A DNA stretch of 64,000 nt from a virus: IMG/VR virus record IMGVR_UViG_3300032084_002349, positions 1 to 64,000 of that record. The stretch is one strand, 5' to 3'. Below are positions 42,753 through 50,353 of this stretch, one piece after another. Under the pieces are notes generated by a model. The model did not search any database. It was not told the origin of the DNA and saw only the letters and a list, made by a program, of their open reading frames with translations. Numbering within the stretch: position 1 is the stretch's first letter; each line of letters begins with the position of its first letter. Both the position numbers and the translations under genes were made by a program.

Positions 42753-42923
42753 ATGGATAATCATAAATGGGAATATATTGATGATCTTACTGATAATAGC
42801 GTTGATTATAGTGAATTCATGACAGAAGGAACATACTTAGATGATGAATATGAAAATGCTGAAACAGATGTAACGTGCAACTACCTCTACCAAGAACCTA
42901 TTGAACTTATTGATGAGATATAG
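42753..42923 (+). CDS. small acidic protein
   Basis: 56 aa from the ATG at 42753 (MDNHKWEYIDDLTDNSVDYS), AGGAG upstream. Very acidic. Single-gene unit with its own promoter at 42686. Confidence 0.55.
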   Translation: MDNHKWEYIDDLTDNSVDYSEFMTEGTYLDDEYENAETDVTCNYLYQEPIELIDEI

Positions 42924-42938
42924 TATTGATCTCCTTTC

Positions 42939-43012
42939 GACTAATGCGGTGTGGTGGGACACACATATAAATCTAGTTATCAATTTAGTCTGTTCGAATC
43001 AGGCCATTAGTC
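42939..43012 (+). tRNA. tRNA-like element, anticodon arm degenerate
   Basis: GACTAATG and CATTAGTC pair over 8 bp, and GTCTG-TTCGAAT-CAGGC is a canonical T arm. A D-like arm GTGT/ACAC with a GG-containing loop is present. The anticodon arm does not fold into 5 bp plus 7 nt. A T run follows. Best read as a decayed or tRNA-like RNA. Confidence 0.5.
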
Positions 43013-43022
43013 TTTTTTAATT

Positions 43023-43502
43023 ATGAATATTTTAATGCAAGAACTTGACGAGTTCAGACGTAATGATGATGGCAGTATTATACAAGGAGCATCTCATACT
43101 AGCCGTATCTTAAATCATAAATATCGTAATAAAATAATTATGACTACCTATTCTTATTTGAATAAATTAAATATTGGATACGATGCTATAGCATGTTGTG
43201 GTACGAGTGGTTTAATGGTTGTGCCACAGATTGCTGAATTGCTCAAAAAAAATATAATTGTTATTCGTAAGAAAAAAGATGGATATAGTGACTTTATAGT
43301 AGAAGGCCCAAGTAGTAAACGATATATTATTATTGATGATTTAATATGCTCTGGGGATACTGTTAAACATATCATTCGAAGTATTAAGAATGAAACTCCA
43401 ATCTCTAAATGTATTGGCGTGTACTCTTATATGAAAGATCAATGTGCTTATAGGAAAATGCCTGAATTATGTGAAAAAGATTTAGGCATTCCTTATATTT
43501 AA
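43023..43502 (+). CDS. phosphoribosyltransferase-family protein
   Basis: 159 aa. KRYIIIDDLICSGDTVKHII (about residues 99-118) is the PRPP-binding loop of type I phosphoribosyltransferases, and the YDAIACCGTSGLMVVPQIAE segment near 53-72 gives the preceding Rossmann-type strand and helix. It probably uses PRPP for nucleotide salvage or a modified-base or NAD step; the substrate is not evident. No clear ribosome site before the ATG, so the start could be the second Met at 43035. Confidence 0.75.
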   Translation: MNILMQELDEFRRNDDGSIIQGASHTSRILNHKYRNKIIMTTYSYLNKLNIGYDAIACCGTSGLMVVPQIAELLKKNIIVIRKKKDGYSDFIVEGPSSKRYIIIDDLICSGDTVKHIIRSIKNETPISKCIGVYSYMKDQCAYRKMPELCEKDLGIPYI

Positions 43503-43509
43503 ATAAAAT

Positions 43510-43526
43510 CAGGCCGGGCTGATTAT
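43510..43526. repeat. GC-rich box copy 9
   Basis: CAGGCCGGGCTGATTAT, sharing CCGGGCTGATTAT with 35783-35800. It lies between the phosphoribosyltransferase gene and the promoter at 43562. Confidence 0.6.
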
Positions 43527-43561
43527 GTTATTTTTTTCTCAATTATGCTAAAGATTAACTG

Positions 43562-43589
43562 TTGACAGTGACGATATATATGATATACT
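43562..43589 (+). promoter_or_regulatory. promoter with CGATA spacer motif
   Basis: TTGACA, 16 bp, TATACT; CGATA at 43572-43576, seven bases before the -10. Serves DUF932. Confidence 0.85.
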
Positions 43590-43628
43590 TAGAGCATACA
43601 GGACATTACTCTTACGAAAGGAACTAAA

Positions 43629-44576
43629 ATGCCTGCTAATGTTGAATCTATGTTTTACACCGGAGCAGAACCTTGGCATGGCCTTGGTGAAAAGTTGGAA
43701 GATGCTCCAACAATCTCAGAAGCAATCGAGGCTAGTGGTCTTGATTGGGAAGTGGGTACAAAAGATCTTGTAACCAAAGATGGTTATGATGTACCTGCTA
43801 GAGCAACTTATCGTAAAAGCGATAATAGTATTCTAGGTGTGGTAGGCCCAAGATACGTACCGCTCCAGAATCGTGATGCCTTCAACTGGTTTCAGCCATT
43901 CATCGACGCTGGTGAATGTAGCCTGCATACTGGAGGAAGTCTAAGTGACGGGCAAAAAGTATGGGCTTTGGCTCAACTCAATCGTGATCCTAGCGAAATT
44001 GTTAAGGGTGATGAGGTTCAGAAGTTTATCCTTCTATCCAACAGTCACGATGGTACAACTGCTATTCGCGTAGGATACACTCCTATTCGTGTTGTTTGTG
44101 TGAATACCTTGGCATTTGCTCACCAAAGTGGCGTAAGCAAACTACTGCGTATCAGACATACAAAAAGTGCAGCAGCAAACCTAGATAACGTCCGAGATAT
44201 CATGGACAATATCAACGGACAATTTGAGGCTAGTGCTGAACAGTTCCGATTTCTTGCTAGTCGTAATTTCAATCAGGCTGATGTTCGTAAGTATGTGAAG
44301 GTTCTGCTGAATATTGATAAAAAGGCTGAAGAGGATATCAAGACTCGTACCAAAAATATTATGGACGACATTCTTGCTACCATCGAAGGCCCGAAACAAT
44401 CAATGCCGGGAGTATCTGGTACTTGGTGGGCTGCCTATAACGGCTTCAATGAGTATCTTAATTACACAAAGGGTCGTAATACCAACAACCGCATGGAAAG
44501 TCTGTGGTTCGGTCAAAACGGCTCTGATAATATCAGGGCGTTGAATCTCGCAACCGAGTATGCCAACGCTCTATAA
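43629..44576 (+). CDS. DUF932 phage/plasmid-like protein
   Basis: 315 aa. ESMFYTGAEPWHGLGEKLED near the start and RVVCVNTLAFA in the middle are diagnostic of DUF932 (also called phage/plasmid-like protein TIGR03299). The fold and role are unresolved; such genes are common in phage early regions and next to plasmid replication genes. It has its own promoter and a strong terminator. Codon use is richer in GC than its neighbours, suggesting strong expression. Confidence 0.9.
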   Translation: MPANVESMFYTGAEPWHGLGEKLEDAPTISEAIEASGLDWEVGTKDLVTKDGYDVPARATYRKSDNSILGVVGPRYVPLQNRDAFNWFQPFIDAGECSLHTGGSLSDGQKVWALAQLNRDPSEIVKGDEVQKFILLSNSHDGTTAIRVGYTPIRVVCVNTLAFAHQSGVSKLLRIRHTKSAAANLDNVRDIMDNINGQFEASAEQFRFLASRNFNQADVRKYVKVLLNIDKKAEEDIKTRTKNIMDDILATIEGPKQSMPGVSGTWWAAYNGFNEYLNYTKGRNTNNRMESLWFGQNGSDNIRALNLATEYANAL

Positions 44577-44604
44577 TCGCTCTCCTTTCGTGGTGCGTGT
44601 CGAA

Positions 44605-44640
44605 AAGAGTCGGCCTGAGAAATCGGGTCGGCTCTTTTTT
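44605..44640 (+). terminator. strong intrinsic terminator after DUF932
   Basis: AAGAGTCGGCC and GGTCGGCTCTT form an 11-bp stem with two wobble pairs and a short loop, followed by six T. Confidence 0.9.
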
Positions 44641-44646
44641 GTCAAA

Positions 44647-44666
44647 ACCCGGCCGCGCAAAATACG
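44647..44666. repeat. GC-rich box copy 10
   Basis: ACCCGGCCGCGCAAAATACG. It follows the DUF932 terminator and precedes the RNA region of 44.7-44.9 kb. Confidence 0.55.
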
Positions 44667-44707
44667 ACAATTTTATTGTGTATAGTAAAATAATAATAGA
44701 TTCTAAT

Positions 44708-44912
44708 TAGTTGTAAGTCTATATCTGACAAGGACTTACGGAGATTTCCTAATGGACAAAGGCGTGATGATCCGATATAATGGTAGAGTGTAAGTTGTTT
44801 GCTGGTAAGGACTTACGAGAGATTTATAATATAAATATAAAAATATTCCAATCTGGAGTTCTATTGTATCATCTAAACCGATAGGTTTGGTTTGAATGGT
44901 TATAGTCAGTGA
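44708..44912 (+). ncRNA. candidate structured RNA A2, short relative of RNA A
   Basis: Within the gene-free stretch 44641-45057. Two similar hairpins (44713-44747 and 44790-44825) share GTAAGT ... AAGGACTTACG and GAGATTT. Further on, GGAGTTCTAT, the stem CTAAACC-GATA-GGTTTGG and ATAGTCAGTGA follow in the same order as in RNA A. Compared with RNA A the stem has changed on both sides, keeping pairing (AATCC/GGATT there, AAACC/GGTTT here). A promoter lies between the two hairpins. The rest of the stretch to 45057 shows only AT-rich leader sequence. Confidence 0.6.
44753..44781 (+). promoter_or_regulatory. promoter inside RNA A2 region
   Basis: TGGACA, 17 bp, TATAAT, with CCGAT adjoining the -10. 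Transcription would begin next to the second GTAAGT/ACTTAC hairpin. Confidence 0.6.
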
Positions 44913-45057
44913 ATTTCTATGGTCTTTGATTTATACAGAAGGATAGTTGATAATATAATTATTGAATAATAACTAGAAAGGACTACTATATATCATTGAG
45001 ATGTTACGGGGTATTTATATATGAGTTTGATTATTAATTAGAATAGGAGTTGTTTAA

Positions 45058-45315
45058 ATGATTAATGAGAAAGAAGTTCAAGAATCACTGAGTAAATTGA
45101 TGCAAGAAGACATGGACTATAGAAACTCTTTGTCTAAGGAAGATTATATTAAATATATGAAAGAAGGTCAAGATTATTTGGAAAATGGTATATTTGAAGA
45201 TTTAGCAAAAATGGTTGATAAAGAATTTCCTAATATATCTGATGAAGATAGGGTTAAGAAATTAAATGAGTACTTACAGATTATAGGTATTACAGAAAAT
45301 AAAGATAATACTTAA
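45058..45315 (+). CDS. small acidic helical protein
   Basis: 85 aa (MINEKEVQESLSKLMQEDMD), all helical in appearance, Glu/Lys/Asp-rich. AGGAG upstream. The first of four small genes (to 46527) separated by short noncoding spacers that carry repeats. Unknown role. Confidence 0.55.
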   Translation: MINEKEVQESLSKLMQEDMDYRNSLSKEDYIKYMKEGQDYLENGIFEDLAKMVDKEFPNISDEDRVKKLNEYLQIIGITENKDNT

Positions 45316-45457
45316 TAATAACCTTTTTCCTACTAAACTCAACCCTTTTCCCTTTATAACGAAATTTTATATGATAACAATACTCATCCTATTTGCACTA
45401 GCCGACCTATATTGTGAAAGTAAACAAGTTAATGAATTTAGTATTAGATAGTAATAT

Positions 45458-45469
45458 CCTCCCGGCCTG
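45458..45469. repeat. GC-rich box copy 11 (short)
   Basis: CCTCCCGGCCTG in the 229-base spacer between two small genes. The weakest member of the family. No other signal seen in that spacer beyond a CCTACTAAACTC word resembling one at 46563. Confidence 0.4.
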
Positions 45470-45544
45470 TATAAATATAACATAATAATTAGATTAGTCA
45501 AGATAAAAAAACCGAATAAATAAATATAATTAAAGGAGTGAATT

Positions 45545-45799
45545 ATGCAAGTAAATCCCGTATCAATAGAAACAGATGGAATAGTTTGTGATCTATTACT
45601 CCAGAAAAAAGGGAAACCAAGAAATTTGGTTATGTGTAGAGCATCGAACCTTTGGGACAATAGATGGCGAATTAATGTTTATACGAAATATATGAAGAAT
45701 GATTTAGAAGGTCAAGTAATATCATATAGTTGCTTTGCCAAATTATCTGACGATAAACAATTAGAAATAGTTCATGAGTCAGGAAAAATAAATATATAA
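45545..45799 (+). CDS. small basic protein, unknown
   Basis: 84 aa (MQVNPVSIETDGIVCDLLLQ), beta-like. AAAGGAG upstream. Followed by the repeat carrying ATAGTCAGTGA. Confidence 0.5.
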   Translation: MQVNPVSIETDGIVCDLLLQKKGKPRNLVMCRASNLWDNRWRINVYTKYMKNDLEGQVISYSCFAKLSDDKQLEIVHESGKINI

Positions 45800-45803
45800 T
45801 TAT

Positions 45804-45857
45804 TGTCTTACCTTAACTACTAACTTTGCACCAGATAATCATAGTCAGTGAATTTTA
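45804..45857 (+). repeat. noncoding repeat with ATAGTCAGTGA, copy 1
   Basis: TGTCTTACCTTAACTACTA ... ATAGTCAGTGAATTTT, lying directly after a small gene. It matches 46231-46284 over most of 54 bases and shares its last motif with RNA A and A2. Confidence 0.65.
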
Positions 45858-45957
45858 ACAACTTATGAAAAATCATATTAACCTACCGTAACTTGCTGCG
45901 ATAAAAAACGAACCCTACTATTAGGTAGTTGGAAATAAAGGTCGTGGAGTAAGTTGA

Positions 45958-46200
45958 GTGTTAGGTCAAATATTATTAAGCGTATTAACTATTCTATTTG
46001 GAATGGGAACAATTTCTATTTTTTGTTCTTTAATTTTTGAGAATGATCATCCTGCAATAACATATAAACCCAAGGTAAAGGAAAGAGGTGTCGATAAGGA
46101 ATTAGAAGCATATATATCAGAAGATAATAAGGATCAAGGAAATCAAGATAATAATTTAAGTGATTCATTTACTGTAACTATGGAAGAGTATAATTTATAA
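45958..46200 (+). CDS. small membrane protein (GTG start)
   Basis: 80 aa from GTG at 45958. One transmembrane segment (ILLSVLTILFGMGTISIFCS), then an acidic soluble tail. GTGGAG lies 10 bases upstream. Role unknown. Confidence 0.5.
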   Translation: MLGQILLSVLTILFGMGTISIFCSLIFENDHPAITYKPKVKERGVDKELEAYISEDNKDQGNQDNNLSDSFTVTMEEYNL

Positions 46201-46230
46201 TTTTTAATAAAAACTAAATGATAGTATTTT

Positions 46231-46284
46231 TGTCTTATCTTAACTATTAGGATTGCGCCAATGATTGATAGTCAGTGAGTTTTA
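46231..46284 (+). repeat. noncoding repeat with ATAGTCAGTGA, copy 2
   Basis: TGTCTTATCTTAACTATTAG ... ATAGTCAGTGAGTTTT, directly after a small gene, like copy 1 at 45804-45857. Confidence 0.65.
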
Positions 46285-46323
46285 GAGGTTTGTCAAATCT
46301 AAACTAAAAAGGTTGAATGTTAT

Positions 46324-46527
46324 ATGGTTAATATTAGTCTGAGAGATAATGTGTCTTGTGAGAAAGTTTGTAAAAGTATAGAGAAAGAAGTTAATGCATG
46401 GAAAAAAGAGAATGGTAATAATTTAGATGATTGTTTACTATCTATTGATATAATAAAAATTTCACATACAGTATCAGTACCAAAGGATCAAGTATCTATA
46501 GAAATGAAGGGTCAAGTATCAAAATAA
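46324..46527 (+). CDS. small protein, unknown
   Basis: 67 aa (MVNISLRDNVSCEKVCKSIE), mixed. Preceded by the repeat at 46231 and a weak ribosome site. The last of the repeat-separated small genes. Confidence 0.5.
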   Translation: MVNISLRDNVSCEKVCKSIEKEVNAWKKENGNNLDDCLLSIDIIKISHTVSVPKDQVSIEMKGQVSK

Positions 46528-46904
46528 AAAATATTGATTATAATAGAGTTTTAATAACATTTTCCCTACTACTAAAGAATATATAACTATTAGGAATTAT
46601 CATCATGTTTCTTGAATTTTTTCATATTTTAGACATCTTTTATGTCCGTTTTTAGGGTTTATCTTTCCTGTATTAATAATAATGAACTGGTTTTTATCGT
46701 TTTTTAGACCAATTTTGTCATAAATATAACCTTAATTTACTTATTAAATATAACTGACTTGTAAAATAAGGGTTTTCTAAGGGAAAAAAGAGCATAAAAA
46801 AACTAAAGTCCAGACGCTCTAAATTCCGATATTGACTCTATGGTTACTTATGGTATAATGTCTATTAGTACTAGTAGTAGTTTATGTAATAGGTATAGGA
46901 AAAA
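46528..46904. other. gene-free spacer with one promoter
   Basis: No credible gene. It holds T-rich and A-rich tracts and a CCCTACTACTAAAG word near 46563. AGAGC and GCTCT lie about 25 bases apart near 46790-46820. A promoter TTGACT, 16 bp, TATAAT lies at 46832-46859, with CGATA immediately before its -35. It separates the repeat-rich zone from the dense gene block that follows. Confidence 0.55.
46832..46859 (+). promoter_or_regulatory. sigma70-type promoter
   Basis: TTGACT, 16 bp, TATAAT. CGATA abuts the -35 rather than lying in the spacer. First promoter of the 46.9-50 kb block. Confidence 0.7.
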
Positions 46905-47081
46905 ATGTATAAAAGCATACTTCTCACAGATAGCGAAATCAAACTATTACGCAAGGTTTTACACACTCATTTACATACAAATCCAATAGATATAAAGCAT
47001 CAAGAAATAAAGAATCTGCATATAATTGATAGAACCTTATTGGGTACGATTCCCACCAAAAATAAGAATCAAATGACCTAA
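46905..47081 (+). CDS. small basic protein
   Basis: 58 aa (MYKSILLTDSEIKLLRKVLH), His/Lys-rich, helical. About 45 bases behind the promoter at 46832, with TAGGA upstream. Unknown. Confidence 0.5.
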   Translation: MYKSILLTDSEIKLLRKVLHTHLHTNPIDIKHQEIKNLHIIDRTLLGTIPTKNKNQMT

Positions 47082-47127
47082 ATGGGTTAATCACCCACAA
47101 ATCAAAAAGAAATGAAATAGAAATCAA

Positions 47128-47238
47128 ATGGAAATAGTCGGAAGAGTATTACATATCGTGGCTATTGTGGCTACAGCGTGGTTTTTTATAGCATCTTACA
47201 GAGAATGGAAAGTAGATAAAAGGAGAAAGAAAGTATGA
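47128..47238 (+). CDS. small membrane peptide
   Basis: 36 aa. One transmembrane segment (VLHIVAIVATAWFFIASY) and a basic tail WKVDKRRKKV. It overlaps the next start as ATGA, so it is translated with 47235. Confidence 0.5.
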   Translation: MEIVGRVLHIVAIVATAWFFIASYREWKVDKRRKKV

Positions 47239-47561
47239 TTAATAAGTATATTAATTTTGTAGAAGAATGGTGTGAAATATTGGAGTCTAAATTTAAGGCT
47301 AAATATCCTACAAACCCTCCTGTCAAGTATGACTTTAAAGTAAATAAAAAGTATACTAAAATTATCAGAGTAGATGCTGGCGGTGGTAGTAGTGTTCATG
47401 CTTTTGTGGATAATAATAATTTGGATATACTAAAAGCGGCTACATGGAACTCTCCAGCAAAAGGTGCTAGATATAATCTGGCAGAGAATTTTGATAGAAT
47501 TTTAGAGGTTTGCGATCCTCATGGGGGTTATTTATACAGTGGAAGGAAGGTGGCGGTATGA
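47235..47561 (+). CDS. small protein, possible relative of 36975 family
   Basis: 108 aa. TKIIRVDAGGGSSVHAFVDN followed by AATWNSPAKGARYNL parallels the beta-then-GGW.SPTTK.R.N pattern of the gene at 36975. AAAGGAGAAAG upstream. Overlaps the next gene by 4 bases. Function unknown. Confidence 0.55.
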   Translation: MINKYINFVEEWCEILESKFKAKYPTNPPVKYDFKVNKKYTKIIRVDAGGGSSVHAFVDNNNLDILKAATWNSPAKGARYNLAENFDRILEVCDPHGGYLYSGRKVAV

Positions 47562-47779
47562 AATACTTTAATGAATTATTTGATATTACAGACCAAGATT
47601 ATCTTATGTTGTACGACGCTCTATTGGAAAAACGTGCAAGGATGAGAAAAGACCAAGAAAAAGGTTTCCCTGATATGGGTAAAGATTATAATATGGAAGA
47701 TATTAATAGATTGTCTAGGGAAATGTGGGAAGTCTTTAATTTAGAGGATAGATTTAGCAAAGAGAGGGTGTCAGTATGA
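47558..47779 (+). CDS. small helical protein, paralogue family X
   Basis: 73 aa from the ATG at 47558 (MKYFNELFDITDQDYLMLYD). Shares with 47930-48106 and 49483-49656 a pattern of an LxxxDxxxxLDAL-like helix, then YxxxxIxxLxxxxWxVxN-like helix. Coupled by ATGA at both ends. Confidence 0.5.
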   Translation: MKYFNELFDITDQDYLMLYDALLEKRARMRKDQEKGFPDMGKDYNMEDINRLSREMWEVFNLEDRFSKERVSV

Positions 47780-47928
47780 CAGATGAATTACGACAAAATA
47801 TAGAAAAGTTTATTCTGGCCTATGAGAATCAAATTAATGATATAGATAATATGGATGTGGCAACTACAGATATATTTTTAGAGGGTGCTATTGATCTACT
47901 AACAGAAGTTGTAAAAAAGGACAATTAA
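47776..47928 (+). CDS. small helical protein, paralogue family Y
   Basis: 50 aa. MTDELRQNIEKFILAYENQI ... DIDNMDVATTDIFLEGAIDLL matches the 55-aa protein at 48115 almost position by position. The two flank a family-X gene, suggesting a duplicated pair. Confidence 0.55.
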   Translation: MTDELRQNIEKFILAYENQINDIDNMDVATTDIFLEGAIDLLTEVVKKDN

Positions 47929-47929
47929 G

Positions 47930-48106
47930 ATGCTTGTAGAATTAGATAAACATGATATTACCATGATTGTGGACTCATTGGAGCATATGGGCGAAGTTAT
48001 GAAAAAACTGGAAAAGAGTACAGGGTATCAACCTTATACTGTTGATCAGATAAATAATATGGTTAATTTTCTTGATGGGTTTTATAATATTAGAGATTTA
48101 AAATAG
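47930..48106 (+). CDS. small helical protein, paralogue family X
   Basis: 58 aa (MLVELDKHDITMIVDSLEHM). Resembles 47558-47779 and 49483-49656. The start is one base past the preceding stop. Confidence 0.5.
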   Translation: MLVELDKHDITMIVDSLEHMGEVMKKLEKSTGYQPYTVDQINNMVNFLDGFYNIRDLK

Positions 48107-48114
48107 GATAATAT

Positions 48115-48282
48115 GTGACTAATCAATTAAGGCTAAGGATTGAAAAATTCATTATCGACTATGAGAATCAATTAACCCATATAGATAATATCGAACCCAA
48201 AATTATGGGTGTTTTACTAGAAAATGCTGTAGTTTTACTAGGTGATACCATAGATGAAAATTCTTGTAAAGATATTGATTGA
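48115..48282 (+). CDS. small helical protein, paralogue family Y (GTG start)
   Basis: 55 aa from GTG at 48115. LRIEKFIIDYENQLTHIDNI matches the family-Y protein at 47776. AGGATA lies upstream. The promoter at 48279 begins within its stop codon. Confidence 0.5.
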   Translation: MTNQLRLRIEKFIIDYENQLTHIDNIEPKIMGVLLENAVVLLGDTIDENSCKDID

Positions 48283-48307
48283 CAACAGACGATAAGTATG
48301 ATATACT
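48279..48307 (+). promoter_or_regulatory. promoter with CGATA spacer motif
   Basis: TTGACA, 17 bp, TATACT; CGATA at 48290-48294, seven bases before the -10. Serves 48341 and the following overlapping genes. Confidence 0.85.
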
Positions 48308-48340
48308 AATAAAAACCGACCTTTTCAGAAAGAAACAACA

Positions 48341-48547
48341 ATGCAATTTCAAAATGTTAACGAATACAGTAGTGCTGTTGCTGATTATTTGGTGGATGAA
48401 TACGGAGATATGACACAGGAATTACAAATTTCTGATGAAGACGCAAATAATGCAGGTGCTATTATAAATTACTGCTATGAATCAGGAGAAAGCATTAATA
48501 ACGCTGCACATCATCTTATAGGTTTTTTAAGAAAAAAGAGGAAATAA
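48341..48547 (+). CDS. small protein, paralogue family Z
   Basis: 68 aa. AVADYLVDEYGDMTQEL ... INNAAHHLIGFLRKKRK is a helical domain seen also at 48944, 63432 and 63632 (pattern ADYIxxEYG ... TAxxIAxxLK). AGAAAG upstream. Overlaps the next start by one base. Confidence 0.55.
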   Translation: MQFQNVNEYSSAVADYLVDEYGDMTQELQISDEDANNAGAIINYCYESGESINNAAHHLIGFLRKKRK

Positions 48548-48723
48548 TGCTTAAACAAGACTTGGTTTATGAATTTGATGTTTATAAATTCAGGGTAAGT
48601 GAAGAGTGTGGACATCATGTGTTAGATATTACTAATGTTATCAGTTCGGATTATATTAGAATGAGGGTAACAACAAATGAATTGCAGGATTTGTCTAATA
48701 AAATTAATGAATATTTAAAATGA
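48547..48723 (+). CDS. small protein, unknown
   Basis: 58 aa (MLKQDLVYEFDVYKFRVSEE), beta then helix. AAGAGGAAAT before the ATG. It overlaps both neighbours by 1-4 bases. Confidence 0.5.
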   Translation: MLKQDLVYEFDVYKFRVSEECGHHVLDITNVISSDYIRMRVTTNELQDLSNKINEYLK

Positions 48724-48947
48724 TAGCATTTAATGAAAGAAATGATGTTATGCATGTAGTTTGCAGGCATTGTAATGTAGAATATGCTATAACTTTAGAT
48801 GAGCGAGATTTTGACGCTTGGCAAAAAGGAGATTGCTACATACAAAATTGTTTAGATTATTTAACAGTAGCAGAAAGAGAATTGCTAATTAGCGGAACTT
48901 GTGATAATTGTTGGAAAAAAATGTATGGTGAAGAATTAGATGATTGA
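48720..48947 (+). CDS. small zinc-binding-like phage protein
   Basis: 75 aa. VVCRHCNVEYAITLDERDFD then YLTVAERELLISGTCDNCW: two CxxC pairs that could bind zinc, and the AERELLISG motif of a common family of small phage proteins of unknown role. Coupled on both sides. Confidence 0.65.
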   Translation: MIAFNERNDVMHVVCRHCNVEYAITLDERDFDAWQKGDCYIQNCLDYLTVAERELLISGTCDNCWKKMYGEELDD

Positions 48948-49486
48948 CAATTATGAAGCATAATGACACTTATACTAATAAAGTCGCTGATTACATAAAA
49001 CAAGAATATGGAGAGGATTTATTTACTATTTTGTTAAGAGAAGATGTTGCTGATACTGCTATAATGGCATTAATTATACATGAACAGGCAGGAATACCAG
49101 TACAGGATACTGCTGCAACTATTGCTAAATACTTAAAAAGTGTGAGAGGAAATGTAATGAATGAAGTAGAATTTAAAACATTTGATAGTTGGTGGGTTGA
49201 GGTAGCAGAACCAAGAATGAACCATTATATTGATGGTTATTTAGACGAGAATCCTGATTATACAGAAGATGACGTTGAGGATTATACAGACAGTGGTTGT
49301 GTTCATCGAATGATACATGAAGGTGAAACTAGCAATATGCTTTGGGAGATTTGTCAAGAGGTATTCGATAAAGGGTACAATGGTGAAGATTGGCAATTAG
49401 GTATGTCTGATAGTTTATTCTGTGAATTAGATGATATTATACAGTTGAGTTATGAGGCAGGTCAAAGATACGGGTCAGAAGCATGA
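48944..49486 (+). CDS. two-part protein with family Z domain
   Basis: 180 aa. Residues 10-65 are a family-Z domain (NKVADYIKQEYGEDLFTILL, later AATIAKYLKSV). Residues 70-180 are an acidic, aromatic-rich domain (FDSWWVEVAEPRMNHYIDGY) found in no other gene here. A start at the second Met (48953) is also possible. It is the longest family-Z member. Confidence 0.55.
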   Translation: MTIMKHNDTYTNKVADYIKQEYGEDLFTILLREDVADTAIMALIIHEQAGIPVQDTAATIAKYLKSVRGNVMNEVEFKTFDSWWVEVAEPRMNHYIDGYLDENPDYTEDDVEDYTDSGCVHRMIHEGETSNMLWEICQEVFDKGYNGEDWQLGMSDSLFCELDDIIQLSYEAGQRYGSEA

Positions 49487-49656
49487 AGTATCTTATTGAG
49501 GAAAATGACATGGATATTGTTCTTGACGCACTAGATTCTCTACATGAAGATATGCGATGGAACAATCAGAATGAGGATAATGTTGCTCCTTATTCTTACA
49601 ATTTAAAAGAGGTAGAAAGATTATATTATAGATTTACTAAGGAGGTTGATGAATAA
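49483..49656 (+). CDS. small helical protein, paralogue family X
   Basis: 57 aa (MKYLIEENDMDIVLDALDSL). Third member of family X. Overlaps 49656 by one base and the preceding stop by four. Confidence 0.5.
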   Translation: MKYLIEENDMDIVLDALDSLHEDMRWNNQNEDNVAPYSYNLKEVERLYYRFTKEVDE

Positions 49657-50153
49657 TGGGAAGTGATATTTATACAGAAAGTGCTGTTGCTGTTGAGTTT
49701 GTAGATTTTCTTCGTAGAAATGAAATTAAAAAGAAAGCAGTTAGGCAAATTATTGCAAATGTTCTATATCAAGAAAAATATATTGATGAAGAAGTATTTG
49801 CTACTATGATTAAAAACAGAGATGGATTTATCGACACATTTATTAATGCGCTCAGTATGGAACAGGGTGAATATTCATCTGGTTATGAAAATGATAGAGA
49901 GCATAATCAGTTTATGCTCAGAACATTTTGCCAGCATACAGGAATTGATGCTGATGATTTACCTGATTGGAATTTGAGAATATTTGATAGTAATAGAGAA
50001 TCAGGTTACGATATAATGACAGGTGTTTTGTACATCATGTTTGAGCCTTATGGTCTTTTTGAAACTAAAATGACAAAACTGGGCAAGGAACTTGCTAAAA
50101 CATTACAGATGGAATTTATTACTGAGACCACTTGGACTGTTCATTCTTACTAG
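49656..50153 (+). CDS. unknown acidic protein
   Basis: 165 aa (MGSDIYTESAVAVEFVDFLR), helical N-terminal half, mixed C-terminal half ending ITETTWTVHSY. AAGGAGG upstream. No family recognised. Confidence 0.55.
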   Translation: MGSDIYTESAVAVEFVDFLRRNEIKKKAVRQIIANVLYQEKYIDEEVFATMIKNRDGFIDTFINALSMEQGEYSSGYENDREHNQFMLRTFCQHTGIDADDLPDWNLRIFDSNRESGYDIMTGVLYIMFEPYGLFETKMTKLGKELAKTLQMEFITETTWTVHSY

Positions 50154-50161
50154 GGAAAATT

Positions 50162-50308
50162 ATGTCTATAGAAATAAGTCCAGCAGAAGCATGGAAGATT
50201 TTAGATGCTGTTTTAGCATATAAAAAAGATTATGAATTATCAACCCAAGTAAAAAAGACTCTTACTAATATAGAAAAGAAAATGAAAAAAATTGTTCATA
50301 GTGAGTAA
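50162..50308 (+). CDS. small basic helical protein
   Basis: 48 aa (MSIEISPAEAWKILDAVLAY), Lys-rich C-terminus. Likely the last gene of the block begun at 48341. Confidence 0.5.
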   Translation: MSIEISPAEAWKILDAVLAYKKDYELSTQVKKTLTNIEKKMKKIVHSE

Positions 50309-50353
50309 ATAGGTGTATTGTTATATATGGCCGATAAAAGTTAGGAGGTCATT

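Noticed and set aside
39386-44912. ATAGTCAGTGA motifs as the S/P7 strand of group I introns
   Set aside because: AUAGUC recalls the group I core, but I found no pairing R element, no P/Q core and no interrupted exon; copies at 45841 and 46268 lie in short spacers. Kept as RNA-family motif instead.
46612-46660. 16-codon hydrophobic ORF in the 46.5-46.9 kb spacer
   Set aside because: Too short, no ribosome site, and within low-complexity AT sequence.
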